A stretch of DNA of 44,662 nt, taken from NCBI GenBank assembly GCA_016234265.1, contig JACRFW010000006.1, positions 1 to 44,662 on the forward strand. The letters are read 5' to 3'. The position numbers were made by a program, and so were the translations under genes. Of the stretch, positions 1 to 9,001 are shown piece by piece. The stretch's first letter is position 1; each line of letters starts with the position of its first letter. The notes beneath the pieces are model-generated. The model had not been told where the DNA came from, did not search any database, and was given only the letters and a program-made list of their open reading frames with translations. Source of the DNA: Candidatus Magasanikiibacteriota bacterium. GTDB taxonomy: Bacteria > Patescibacteriota > Patescibacteriia > Magasanikbacterales > GWA2-37-8.

Positions 1-143
1 ATTTCACCGCAGGCTAATCGCCGACTGATTTCTTCTCGTTCCTTTCCGCTTAATCGTTTAAATTGTTTAATCATACTGAATCTAACGTTATCTTAGATAC
101 CAATGGTATCACAGATGTTGCGTTAGATTCTGGAATCTAAGTA
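1..143 (-). mobile_element. End of an IS30-family-like insertion sequence: 5' end of transposase plus terminal inverted-repeat region
   Basis: Minus strand from ~75 reads MIKQFKRLSGKEREEISRRLACGE, like IS30-type transposase N-termini. Outside it the minus strand reads TTAGATTCCAGAATCTAACGCAACATCTGTGATACC, resembling the IS30 TIR as I recall it (TAGATTC...CAACGCAACA). The element runs off the window. Confidence 0.6.
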
Positions 144-169
144 AGCATACATTTCTAATTATTTTTTAT

Positions 170-1921
170 ATGGAACCACAAAAATTGGACGCACTGCGTC
201 ACTCGGCCGCGCACATGCTGGCCGCGGCGGTATTGGAGCTATATCCGGGCACGAAGCTCGCCATTGGGCCGACCATTGAGAACGGTTTTTATTACGACTT
301 CAAATTTCCGGAGGGGGTGAGTTTGTCAGAAAATGATTTACCGAAAATTGAAGAAGAAATGAAGGCCATTGCCAAAGGCGGGCATGCTTTTGTGCGTAAA
401 GAGGTAACTGTCGCCGAAGCGAAGAAGTTTGAGAAAGACCAGCCGTTCAAGCTGGAGCTGATTGATGAGTTTGCTAAAGAGAGCAAGATATTAACTTTGT
501 ATGAGTCCGGGCCATTTACAGATTTGTGTCGGGGTGGTCACGCGGCCAATACGAAAGAAATTCCGCTGGATGGTCTAAAATTGCAAAAACTGGCTGGGGC
601 GTACTGGCGCGGAAGTGAAAAGAAACCGATGCTGACGCGTATTTACGGTTTGCTTTTCGCGAATCGCAAAGAATTGGCTGTGCATCTGAACATGTTGGAG
701 GAAGCCAAGAAACGTGACCACCGCAAGATCGGGCAGGATCAGCAACTATTCTTTTTTGACGACCTCATTGGCAAGGGGCTGGTGCTTTGGCAGCCGAAGG
801 GCACTATTATCCGTGACGAAATTGAAAAACTCGCTAAAGAGATGGAGCATAAAGGCGGCTACGTGCGCGTGGCGACCCCGCATTTGGCCAAAGAGGAGAC
901 ATACATCACGTCGGGCCACCTGCCGTACTATAAAGACAGCATGTACCCGGCGATGGCGATGGATGATGGCACCTATTATCTCAAAGCCATGAATTGCCCT
1001 CACCACCACGTTATTTATCGCCACGAGCCGCACAGTTATCGCGACTTGCCAATACGCATCGCCGAATATGGCACGTGCTATCGCAATGAGCTCTCGGGCA
1101 CCTTGGCCGGGCTACTCCGCGTGCGCGCGCTCACCATGAACGATGCGCATATTTATTGTCGCCAAGACCAGATCAAGCAGGAGTTTCAAAGCGTGTTGGA
1201 GTTGATGATGAAGTATTTTGCTATTTTTGGTTTGGAGGATTATTGGTTCCGGTTATCAAAATGGGACCCGCAGCACACCGAGAAATATATTAATGAGCCG
1301 GCTAATTGGGAGATTGCCGAGAGCGCGATTCGCGAAGTATTACAGGAAATGAAGGTACAATTTGTGGAAGCTGATGATGAGGCTGCTTTCTATGGCCCGA
1401 AAGTTGATGTCATGTTTAAGTCAGTCGTGGGTCGGGAAGAGACGATGTCTACGGTCCAGCTTGATTTTGCCGCCAAGAAACGTTTTGAATTGAGCTATAC
1501 CGATGAAACCGGCCAAGCGAACAATGGCGTCTTTGTTATTCATCGCGCGCCGCTTTCCACCCACGAGCGTTTTATGGCATTTCTCATTGAACACTACGCG
1601 GGAATTTGGCCGGTGTGGCTCTCCCCGATACAAGTATTGTTGGCTCCGGTGTCGGTTAAGCATGCTGACGGTGCCGATGTTTTGAGCAAAGAACTTGATG
1701 CCGATGGTATTCGTGTTAGTGTTGACGCGGCTGATGAAACAGTTGGGAAAAAAGTGCGCAACGCGGCGGGTAAGAAAATTCCGTACATTGTCGTGGTGGG
1801 TGATAAAGAATTGGCTGGGGAAGAGTGGATGATCCGCGTACGGGGACAAGAGGACCAAGTAAAAATGTCTAAAGCGGATTTTGTGGCAAAGGTTTTGCGA
1901 GAGATTAAAGAGAGATTGTAG
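170..1921 (+). CDS. thrS: Threonyl-tRNA synthetase (no N-terminal TGS domain)
   Basis: RHSAAHMLAAAVLELYPGTKLAIGPTIENGFYYDF editing domain, MNCPHHHVIYRHEPHSYRDLPIRIAEYGTCYRNE class II core, C-terminal anticodon-binding domain. Confidence 0.97.
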   Translation: MEPQKLDALRHSAAHMLAAAVLELYPGTKLAIGPTIENGFYYDFKFPEGVSLSENDLPKIEEEMKAIAKGGHAFVRKEVTVAEAKKFEKDQPFKLELIDEFAKESKILTLYESGPFTDLCRGGHAANTKEIPLDGLKLQKLAGAYWRGSEKKPMLTRIYGLLFANRKELAVHLNMLEEAKKRDHRKIGQDQQLFFFDDLIGKGLVLWQPKGTIIRDEIEKLAKEMEHKGGYVRVATPHLAKEETYITSGHLPYYKDSMYPAMAMDDGTYYLKAMNCPHHHVIYRHEPHSYRDLPIRIAEYGTCYRNELSGTLAGLLRVRALTMNDAHIYCRQDQIKQEFQSVLELMMKYFAIFGLEDYWFRLSKWDPQHTEKYINEPANWEIAESAIREVLQEMKVQFVEADDEAAFYGPKVDVMFKSVVGREETMSTVQLDFAAKKRFELSYTDETGQANNGVFVIHRAPLSTHERFMAFLIEHYAGIWPVWLSPIQVLLAPVSVKHADGADVLSKELDADGIRVSVDAADETVGKKVRNAAGKKIPYIVVVGDKELAGEEWMIRVRGQEDQVKMSKADFVAKVLREIKERL

Positions 1922-1937
1922 TTTCTTCTGAAGGTAT

Positions 1938-2858
1938 ATGGAAAAGCTGCCAAAGCTTGTGGTGATTGTCGGGCCGACGGCGAGCGCTAAGACCGACTTG
2001 GCGATTGCGCTGGCGAAGAAATATAACGGGGAGATTGTTTCGGCGGATTCGCGACAGATTTATCGTGAACTTTCTATCGGTACGGCCAAACCAGCCGGGG
2101 AATGGGTTGAGGACAAGTATCTGGTTGCGGGGGTGCCGTATCATTTGGTGGATTGTGTTGACCCGACCACGAGCTATACACTGGCGGATTTTAAGCGCGA
2201 CGCTCTCGCCGCCATTCAAGACATTATTTGTCGCGGCAAAGTGCCTTTTCTGGTTGGCGGGACGGGATTGTACATAGCTGCCATCGTTGATAATCTGGAT
2301 ATTCCTGATGTCCCGCCTGATGCAGATCTGCGGCAGAGTTTTGAGAAATTGTCGTTGACGGAGCTGCAAAAATTAATAAAAGAACGCGACCCAGTGACGG
2401 CCGCGGTTATTGATAGGCAAAACCCCCGGCGGCTGATTCGGGCGCTGGAGGTGGCCACTCTCTCGGGCGAGTCATTTAGAGCGCAACAGACCAAGTCGCC
2501 AGCGCTATTTCAAACCTTGCAGATCGGTCTGGCGTGGCCAAAAGACATACTAGAGGCCCGAATTGAGAAACGTCTCAAGATCCAAATTGAGCAGGGTTTT
2601 GTTGAGGAAGTTCAGGCTTTGTGGAAAAAATACGGCTCGGCAGTTGTGCCGAGCCTAACGAGTATTGGGTATCAGCCGTTTGTTTCCTATTTGTCCGGAG
2701 AAATGAACCTGCCCGAAACGCTCCGGCTCGTCTGGTATCAGACTCGCCAGTACGCCAAACGGCAGATGACCTGGTTCAAACGAGATAGCCGGATTCACTG
2801 GATAGCTGGCGCCGATCAATCCACGGCTGATGATCTGGTCAAGTTTTTCTTGGCCTAA
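1938..2858 (+). CDS. miaA: tRNA dimethylallyltransferase
   Basis: VVIVGPTASAKTDLAIALAKKYNGEIVSADSRQIYRELSIGTAKP; LVGGTGLYI. Confidence 0.96.
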   Translation: MEKLPKLVVIVGPTASAKTDLAIALAKKYNGEIVSADSRQIYRELSIGTAKPAGEWVEDKYLVAGVPYHLVDCVDPTTSYTLADFKRDALAAIQDIICRGKVPFLVGGTGLYIAAIVDNLDIPDVPPDADLRQSFEKLSLTELQKLIKERDPVTAAVIDRQNPRRLIRALEVATLSGESFRAQQTKSPALFQTLQIGLAWPKDILEARIEKRLKIQIEQGFVEEVQALWKKYGSAVVPSLTSIGYQPFVSYLSGEMNLPETLRLVWYQTRQYAKRQMTWFKRDSRIHWIAGADQSTADDLVKFFLA

Positions 2859-4768
2859 GGAGCCGGCGCTTCCCGGTTGAGAGAGATCTCGTCGCCGGCG
2901 AGATCAATTTTTTGTCCGGTCACCACATCATCGGCGAGAATGTGCACTTTTGACAGTAAGGTATTTTGAGTGGGGTCGTTTTTGTGGAGCGTAATAGTGA
3001 AGCTGCTATTCAGGACATCAACACTCTCGGGCATTTCGGGAATAGCCCAAAGGAGCTGTTTTGTCCCGGGGTCAAACGAAAACGTGCCGGCGGAGGGAGA
3101 AGAGGTGGCGATGGTAATATCTCCATAGGCAGTGGCAGTCAGGAAAATGTTTTTGAGCGGATGGAAGCTGTTCCCGAGCACCCAGGCGACCGTATGGACA
3201 TCTTGCCCTGCGGCATCTTTCTCCACCGTATCACGACCTTCAAATTTCAAATCGGAGTTCAGGGTAATGGTAATCGGTTTGGCGCTGACAGTTTCCGTAG
3301 CGCCGTTTTGGTTTATGAAGGTGAGATTGCCGGCAACGGTGATGGCGGGGGTTTTAATGGCGGCTGTGTCAAAAGCTTTGGCATCTTTAATCGGCAGGCG
3401 CAGATCAATGGTTATTTCATCGTTCGGTTTTACTTGGGCGAGCGCCGGGATTTTTTTATTATTCCAGGTAATGGCGCCCCGTCGGGTGGTGGCGTTCAAT
3501 TGCTGGCCTTGAATGTCGCCATTAGCCTGATCGGCGATATCGGACCACTTCAGGATGCTTTGTCGTTTTTCCGCTGGGCCATCAAGAACCAAGTTTACCA
3601 CGGCATTTTTGAGCGTGGCCGCGCTGGTGTTTTTCAGGTGGAGCGTAATGGTGAGCAGATCGCCTAAAGTGCTGGCAAAATCGGTGAGCGAACCATTGAT
3701 GGCCACGTTAAAGTCCAGATCGTTTTTGATCACCTCTGGCGCCAGCTCCGCGCGGGCAATTTCCAACCGGTCGTTTCCAACCGGGAGCGTGAGTACACCC
3801 TTAAGCGGCGTCGGCGTGTCTTGGCGTTCGGTAAATTTGCCGCGCACTATAAATTGCCGGAGTGACGGAGCGCCATCCGGCGTGGTGGTGGCCGCTTTGT
3901 TTGGCAGTATATTCCAGAGGTTATTTTTGCTGAGGGCCGGCGTGGAAGAAGTAATAATAAAGTTTGACGGGGTAATTGGCGCAAGTTCGGAGGGCAAAGT
4001 AAAATCACTGTCGTAGTTCACTGTGAAAGAGTACGCCACTTCAGTACCCACTACCGCTTTGTCCGGGCCGCCCAGAGCCAGCGTTACCCCCGAGGCAGTG
4101 AGCGCTGTGGTCAGGGTGGCGGCTTTTTGCAGTTCCGAGTTAAAATTGGCCGGTGTATAGTTCATGAATACTCGCCAGGATTTTCGTTCATTGAGCGCGC
4201 CGTAGTTTTTACCCGAAACGACAATGGTGCCTGACTCACCCGGGGCGATGGTCGCGCGGGTGAATTCATTGTGCAGAGTATTTTTTAAAGCCGGTGAGCT
4301 GGTGGCAAAGACAAATCCTTTGGGGTAGTACAATGAAAAGGTAACATTCCGGAGCGGGGCTGTTCCGTTATTTTGGAAGGTAATGGTGTAGGTGCTGGTG
4401 GCGTTGAGCGTGAGCTCGGTTGGTCCGGTGAGAACAAGCTTTACCAATTCGTCATTTCCGGAATTTCCCGGCGAGAGCCAAAAGAACCCGGCCCAGGCCA
4501 GGGCCGCGCCAAAGAGAGCGATACCGAAAAGCCAGGTGATCGCCGTGATGAGAGGACTCGTTTTTTTAATATTTATTTTTTTCATATCGGGGATGGCGCC
4601 GGATTCATCTTGGTAAATTGCTGAGAGAGAGGAATTGAGCTCTGCCGCGCTGACGGCTCCCGGGTCGGTCTCAGCCGGTTTGGTCACAAATGTCCGGTGG
4701 CGAAGAGCGCGTTTTTTTTTCGGTTTGATTTCTTCTGAGGGAGTTTCCCGGGGGGTATTCTCAGGCAT
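2855..4768 (-). CDS. Membrane-anchored protein with repeated beta-sandwich (DUF11/CARDB-like) ectodomain
   Basis: Basic cytoplasmic N-terminus, one TM (PLITAITWLFGIALFGAALAWAGFFWL), then repeated 'YTITFQNNGTAPLRNVTF / LLTITLHLKNTSAATLKNAVVNL' modules. Confidence 0.7.
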   Translation of the reverse strand: MPENTPRETPSEEIKPKKKRALRHRTFVTKPAETDPGAVSAAELNSSLSAIYQDESGAIPDMKKINIKKTSPLITAITWLFGIALFGAALAWAGFFWLSPGNSGNDELVKLVLTGPTELTLNATSTYTITFQNNGTAPLRNVTFSLYYPKGFVFATSSPALKNTLHNEFTRATIAPGESGTIVVSGKNYGALNERKSWRVFMNYTPANFNSELQKAATLTTALTASGVTLALGGPDKAVVGTEVAYSFTVNYDSDFTLPSELAPITPSNFIITSSTPALSKNNLWNILPNKAATTTPDGAPSLRQFIVRGKFTERQDTPTPLKGVLTLPVGNDRLEIARAELAPEVIKNDLDFNVAINGSLTDFASTLGDLLTITLHLKNTSAATLKNAVVNLVLDGPAEKRQSILKWSDIADQANGDIQGQQLNATTRRGAITWNNKKIPALAQVKPNDEITIDLRLPIKDAKAFDTAAIKTPAITVAGNLTFINQNGATETVSAKPITITLNSDLKFEGRDTVEKDAAGQDVHTVAWVLGNSFHPLKNIFLTATAYGDITIATSSPSAGTFSFDPGTKQLLWAIPEMPESVDVLNSSFTITLHKNDPTQNTLLSKVHILADDVVTGQKIDLAGDEISLNREAPAP

Positions 4769-4785
4769 AGTGAAAATATCAAATT

Positions 4786-7218
4786 TTAATTAGATTGTTT
4801 TTTCATGAGGAGGCTCCAGACCGAATCGGCAGTCAGCGGTTTTTTTTCAATGGTAGCGCCATTTTTTGCCGTTTTGAGAGCGGCGCCATCTTTCCACTCC
4901 GGTCGCCAATTGGCCGGAAAGACGATTTGACTTTCAAAGTCGGCCGTGAGGCCAGATTGCTTTTGTACCACGAGCTGGTAGCGGGCGAGCGGGGCGGATA
5001 ACGGGCTGAGCATTTTTTGCCAGCCAGAGAGCGTCGCGTCGGAGGTGGCGGAGAAAAGGGTGAACGGAAGGCGGTATGTGAACTGCACCTGGCTCACCTG
5101 ACCCGGCTCGGTGATAACCCAGTTGCCAAAGACGGTTTTGCCAGACTCTTCGGTGATGGCCGTGCCGGACGTTTGGTCTACTCCTATTTCAGTCTGGTGG
5201 GCATTCAGGAAGGGGTCGTCGGTTGTCCACGCATCTGGAACTTGGAAGTTTTTTTCTTCTGGCCAGGTGAACCCGCCGGCGGAGAGGAGCGTGCTCCCCT
5301 TAGGAACGTACAGCCGCAGGAAATCGGTGTTAGTCTGGCCGTAGAGCATGTCGCCCCGATTGCCAGAGTGTTCGCGTGTAATGACGACGTTGTCAATGAT
5401 GGAACCGTCAGACGCCGCGACGGCCTGGTGAGAAATGGTTTGATGTATTTTGGCGTCGCTTTTTTGTCCCTGGATGTTGGTATTCACAACGAACAGATAG
5501 TCTATATTTGCCGGAGTATCAAGTATCTGTCCGGTCCAGCCGAAAGAACGTAAAGTACCCTCCGTCTGACTGTCCGTAAAGTAGGCCTGGATCTCTTTTT
5601 GCTTGAGAGCCTCGGACGCGTTGGTGAGGAGCGCGAGTATTTTATCTGTCGGCACATGGTGAAGCGCGCCGAGTAGCTCCGGCGCCAAGTCGGTGAGAAT
5701 TTGTTTTGGCCGGTTGAGCTTTTTCTCCGGTCCTTCCTCCACGATCTGTTGAATGGTGGGCAAGGCATTATCCGCGTTGAGGGTGAGTTGTCTTTTTTCG
5801 TCGGTCAGGGGGCCGAGTATAGTCAGGATTCTTCGCAAGACGGAAGAATTTATCGCGATGACGCCATCGGTGGAAACACCGCGGCTGTGGGCATAGAACC
5901 ACATAATTTTTTCCGCGCTGGTCGGAAAATCGGGGAACCAGTTGGCGTCCTGGAACTCCCAGCGTTTATTGCTGAGGAGGAGCGGCGCCGGGGGTTTGAT
6001 AAACTCGCGGAGTTGTCCCTGCACGTCATAGGTGCCGCCGGGCGGGACTTCAAGGTTCACTATGGCCCCATCTTTTACATCAATAATAGCAAAACTACCC
6101 ATAAAGCCGCCGGTGGGCCTGAGTTCGCTCTCATTTTGGAATACCAACAGATAGCGGCGCAAACCTTTGCCGCCAAAAATTTCATGAATTGCTCCGCCCA
6201 GGTCGGCTAGACTTTCAAAATCATTTACTAAATGGCCGAATAGGTCTCTGTACCCAAGAAATTGGCTTTGGTATTCCAAGGGCAGATTGTTTACTTTGAC
6301 TAACTGTAAATGTTTTAGAGCTTTTTGGTAGTTGGGAAGAGCGCTATTAACATAGGCGAGCGTCGTGTCTATTTGTTGCAATAGTGTGCTGGACGGGCTC
6401 TTCGGTATTATCGAGAGGCCGTACAGGAGATAACTGTTGCCAACGGCTATTTCCTGGCCGGCGAGTAAAATGTTTTCTCGGCTCTCCACTTCGCCCCCAA
6501 CCAGCGGCATCGCGCGGGCGAGCGTAGTAAGAATGCTGTGTTGCCCGACGATATTTAAAGATTGGTCAAAAGTAGCGAGTGCCCGGCGGGTGGCGCTGCT
6601 GGCTTTGTTCAGATCGGCCTCACGGAGGGCGGCGGCGGAATCTTGAAGAGCTGAAAATCCAGCCAGACCTTCGTTTGCGACCGTATTTTTGATTGATTCC
6701 AGCTGGTTGTAATAACTTCTGGCCGGCCCGGGGATGATGATAAGGAAAACAAGCAACACCGCCACAGCAGCCAGCCCTTTGGTGGGAATGAGCTGACGGG
6801 GAAAGCTGGTTATTTTATGGAACCAAGGTCGGAGTTCTTTAATGGCGTTATGAAGGTGTTTTATTTTCTGGAACAGCCGGCTCGGGGCGGGGGTTGCCTT
6901 TGGCGGCGAGACCAATGGCGATGGCCGAGTTTCATGATAGTGTTGGTAGAGGGCATTATCTGGTTCGGGGGAAACTGTTTCCACTTGGTTCCATAATGAG
7001 TCCTGTTCTCTTTTGAGGTTGATAACGTGGGGAGAGGCGGTTGGTTCGTGGGTAACGTGGTGTATAAAAAATTTCAACGGCGGTGGAGGCGTTTTGGGAG
7101 AAACAGTCTGGGTTGCCGTCGGCGTGGTGCAGGTAGATTTGTTGTGGCCGACTTTTTGGCAGTTGGCGCACCGCCGGATTTGTTTTTTAGGCACAATAGT
7201 GAGAAGAAAATCCAACAA
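4786..7218 (-). CDS. DUF4012 domain-containing membrane protein with N-terminal CCHC zinc knuckle
   Basis: RYLLVFQNESELRPTGGFMGSFAIIDVKDGAI is DUF4012-like; TM at GLAAVAVLLVFLIIIPG; N-terminus CANCQKVGHNKSTC. The called start is a TTG; a GTG 24 nt downstream (7194) is also possible. Confidence 0.8.
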   Translation of the reverse strand: MLDFLLTIVPKKQIRRCANCQKVGHNKSTCTTPTATQTVSPKTPPPPLKFFIHHVTHEPTASPHVINLKREQDSLWNQVETVSPEPDNALYQHYHETRPSPLVSPPKATPAPSRLFQKIKHLHNAIKELRPWFHKITSFPRQLIPTKGLAAVAVLLVFLIIIPGPARSYYNQLESIKNTVANEGLAGFSALQDSAAALREADLNKASSATRRALATFDQSLNIVGQHSILTTLARAMPLVGGEVESRENILLAGQEIAVGNSYLLYGLSIIPKSPSSTLLQQIDTTLAYVNSALPNYQKALKHLQLVKVNNLPLEYQSQFLGYRDLFGHLVNDFESLADLGGAIHEIFGGKGLRRYLLVFQNESELRPTGGFMGSFAIIDVKDGAIVNLEVPPGGTYDVQGQLREFIKPPAPLLLSNKRWEFQDANWFPDFPTSAEKIMWFYAHSRGVSTDGVIAINSSVLRRILTILGPLTDEKRQLTLNADNALPTIQQIVEEGPEKKLNRPKQILTDLAPELLGALHHVPTDKILALLTNASEALKQKEIQAYFTDSQTEGTLRSFGWTGQILDTPANIDYLFVVNTNIQGQKSDAKIHQTISHQAVAASDGSIIDNVVITREHSGNRGDMLYGQTNTDFLRLYVPKGSTLLSAGGFTWPEEKNFQVPDAWTTDDPFLNAHQTEIGVDQTSGTAITEESGKTVFGNWVITEPGQVSQVQFTYRLPFTLFSATSDATLSGWQKMLSPLSAPLARYQLVVQKQSGLTADFESQIVFPANWRPEWKDGAALKTAKNGATIEKKPLTADSVWSLLMKKQSN

Positions 7219-7230
7219 ATGATGGGTCTT

Positions 7231-7304
7231 ATAGATATTGATTTTCTTGTGCCAAAACCCCGCTGCGGCGAGTCGTAATTGGCACCGCGAAGATCAATAT
7301 CTAT
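7231..7304 (-). promoter_or_regulatory. Two-tier hairpin in the predicted 5' leader of the DUF4012 gene
   Basis: Outer arms 7231-7246 / 7289-7304 (ATAGATATTGATTTTC / GAAGATCAATATCTAT, one G:T); inner arms 7249-7255 / 7279-7285 (GTGCCAA / TTGGCAC). Confidence 0.6.
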
Positions 7305-7333
7305 TTCGGCTGAAAAGTAGTTCGTTAGGAAGT

Positions 7334-7362
7334 ATTATACACTATTTCGGTAGACTTCCCAA
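7334..7362 (-). promoter_or_regulatory. Sigma70-like promoter upstream of the DUF4012 gene
   Basis: Minus strand TTGGGA-17 nt-TATAAT, overlapping the stop region of the upstream GT4 gene. Confidence 0.5.
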
Positions 7363-8492
7363 GTTTTTTGAGCCAGTTTTTCCCCTTGATAGAGGGAGAG
7401 CACGGCAGGGGCGGCGGCGAGAAGTTTTTGGCGGGCCGAAGTATCGGTTAAGCCGGTAAAAATAGCATTGGCCATTCCCTCGGCGTCAGCCGGGTCAAAG
7501 TAGAGAGCGGAGTTCTGCAAAATTTCCGGCAGGCAGGTGCGGTTGGAAGATGCTACCGGAACGCCCGCGGCCATAGCTTCCAGCGCGGGCAGGGCAAAGC
7601 CCTCATAAAAACTGGGCATAATGTATAGAGAAGCGCCTTGGTAGAGGGCGGGGAGATCGGCGTCGGGGACAAAGCCGGTTACGATGACATTGTTAAATTG
7701 TTTCATTGTTAAATTGTTAGTGAGACGATTGTAAAAGTAATTTTTCTTTCCAGCAAGTACCAGCTGATAGCCGGTTCCATATTTTTCCTCAAATAGCTTC
7801 CACGCCTTCAAGAGACCATCCAGATTTTTGTGTGGGTAGGCAACGCCGACATAGAGCACATAGGGTTTGGTGATGCCGAATGTATCATGTAGCAGGTAGT
7901 TGGTATCAGGTATCGTGTCGTTGTGGTAGTTTATATTTTCTACTTTATACTTTTTATTTTCAAACGGGGTTGGATAGGTGACGGCAATTTTTTTCTCTGC
8001 CACCCCGAGTGTTCTAACGATATCCTGCTTGCTAAATTCACTGACGGTAAAAATATGTTTGGCTTTTTTTACGGCGTGATTGAGTATAATGCGGAAAGCG
8101 CAATTTTTAAACCAATATAATAGGGGGCCGAGCGTGCTGGCGCGGCGGGTTGGGTAGTGAAGCAGGAGCAGATCGTGAATGGTGACGACAAATGGTTTTG
8201 AATAAAAAAACGGTACGTTCCAGTGGGGAAAGTGCATGAGGTCTACTTTTTCTTTTTTTATAATTACCGGCAATCGTATTTGTTCGGTGAGACCATACCA
8301 AGGAATGTCGGCCAGCACTTTGCGGAAGTTTGGCCTGCTCGGTTGGTACTCGTTCCAATTGTCGCGACGCAAAAAAATGACAAATTCAACGTTGGTGTGG
8401 AGCTTTTCTAAGTGTAGTATAAGTTGTTCAATGTAGCGGCCCAATCCGCCTTGTTTGGGGCCGTACATGCGGGCGTCAATGCCGATTTTCAT
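7335..8492 (-). CDS. Glycosyltransferase family 1/4
   Basis: MKIGIDARMYGPKQGGLGRYIEQL; YVLYVGVAYPHKNLDGLLKAW; PSFYEGFALPALEAMAAGVPVASSNRTCLPEI. Confidence 0.93.
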   Translation of the reverse strand: MKIGIDARMYGPKQGGLGRYIEQLILHLEKLHTNVEFVIFLRRDNWNEYQPSRPNFRKVLADIPWYGLTEQIRLPVIIKKEKVDLMHFPHWNVPFFYSKPFVVTIHDLLLLHYPTRRASTLGPLLYWFKNCAFRIILNHAVKKAKHIFTVSEFSKQDIVRTLGVAEKKIAVTYPTPFENKKYKVENINYHNDTIPDTNYLLHDTFGITKPYVLYVGVAYPHKNLDGLLKAWKLFEEKYGTGYQLVLAGKKNYFYNRLTNNLTMKQFNNVIVTGFVPDADLPALYQGASLYIMPSFYEGFALPALEAMAAGVPVASSNRTCLPEILQNSALYFDPADAEGMANAIFTGLTDTSARQKLLAAAPAVLSLYQGEKLAQKTWEVYRNSV

Positions 8493-8529
8493 AGGTTTAC
8501 TGGCACTAGTATAGCAGGGTATACTGTAC

Positions 8530-8558
8530 TTGACAAAAGGCCCGTTTTGTGCTATACT
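8530..8558 (+). promoter_or_regulatory. Strong sigma70-like promoter
   Basis: TTGACA-17 nt-TATACT. Confidence 0.6.
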
Positions 8559-8616
8559 GCTTTGTTAGTTCTATAAATCCGCCAGCTGGAAGAATCTCGG
8601 CCTTCTTTAGCATAAT

Positions 8617-8750
8617 CACCCCCTCCCCTACAAGGGGAGGGACAGAGGGTGGGGTTTTCACCGACGTTAACCCCCACCTCTGTCCTCCCCCTCATAGGGG
8701 AGGGAGGAGTGGCCACCCTCTCCCCGTGGGAGAGGGGCAAGAGGTGAGGG
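8617..8750. repeat. G/C-rich nested palindromic repeat cluster
   Basis: CCCCTCCCCTACAAGGGGAGGG; CAGAGGGTGGGGTT...AACCCCCACCTCTG; CCCTCTCCCCGTGGGAGAGGGG. Confidence 0.7.
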
Positions 8751-8754
8751 GCCG

Positions 8755-8950
8755 CATCGGCCTGCCGCTCGGCAACCTCACTTCACAGTTATTTTCAAAT
8801 ATCTATCTAAATTGTTTTGATCAGTGGGTCAAACATAAACTCAAAACGAAACACTATATTCGCTATGCCGATGATTTTGTATTTTTGTCGCCAGACAAAG
8901 ATTGGCTCACGAGCATTGTACCTTTAGTACAGAAATTTTTACAAACAAAT
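8755..8950 (+). pseudogene. Truncated reverse transcriptase fragment, DGR-type
   Basis: IGLPLGNLTSQLFSNIYLNCFDQWVKHKLKTKHYIRYADDFVFLSPDKDWL: RT motifs 4 (LGNLTSQ) and 5 (YADD) only, with no upstream palm or downstream thumb. Confidence 0.75.
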
Positions 8951-8954
8951 AGGG

Positions 8955-8983
8955 TTGCTTTTAGGCTTAGAATAGAGTATAGT
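8955..8983 (+). promoter_or_regulatory. Promoter of the PRC/MgtE-N/CBS gene
   Basis: TTGCTT-17 nt-TATAGT, 18 nt before the ATG at 9002. Confidence 0.5.
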
Positions 8984-9001
8984 AGACGCGTTATTTGGTT
9001 T

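Noticed and set aside
2966-3667. 233-aa plus-strand ORF, Gly-rich
   Set aside because: Antisense of the beta-sandwich ectodomain protein; composition typical of a shadow frame.
7231-7304. Integron attC site or transposon end
   Set aside because: No GTTRRRY/RYYYAAC boxes and no integrase nearby; a transcribed leader hairpin fits better.
7688-7719. CRISPR-like direct repeats
   Set aside because: Only two 16-bp units in tandem within a coding region, with no spacers and no cas genes in the window.
8755-8950. Functional diversity-generating retroelement
   Set aside because: RT lacks most motifs, and I saw no Avd gene, no C-type lectin-like variable protein and no recognisable A-biased TR/VR pair.
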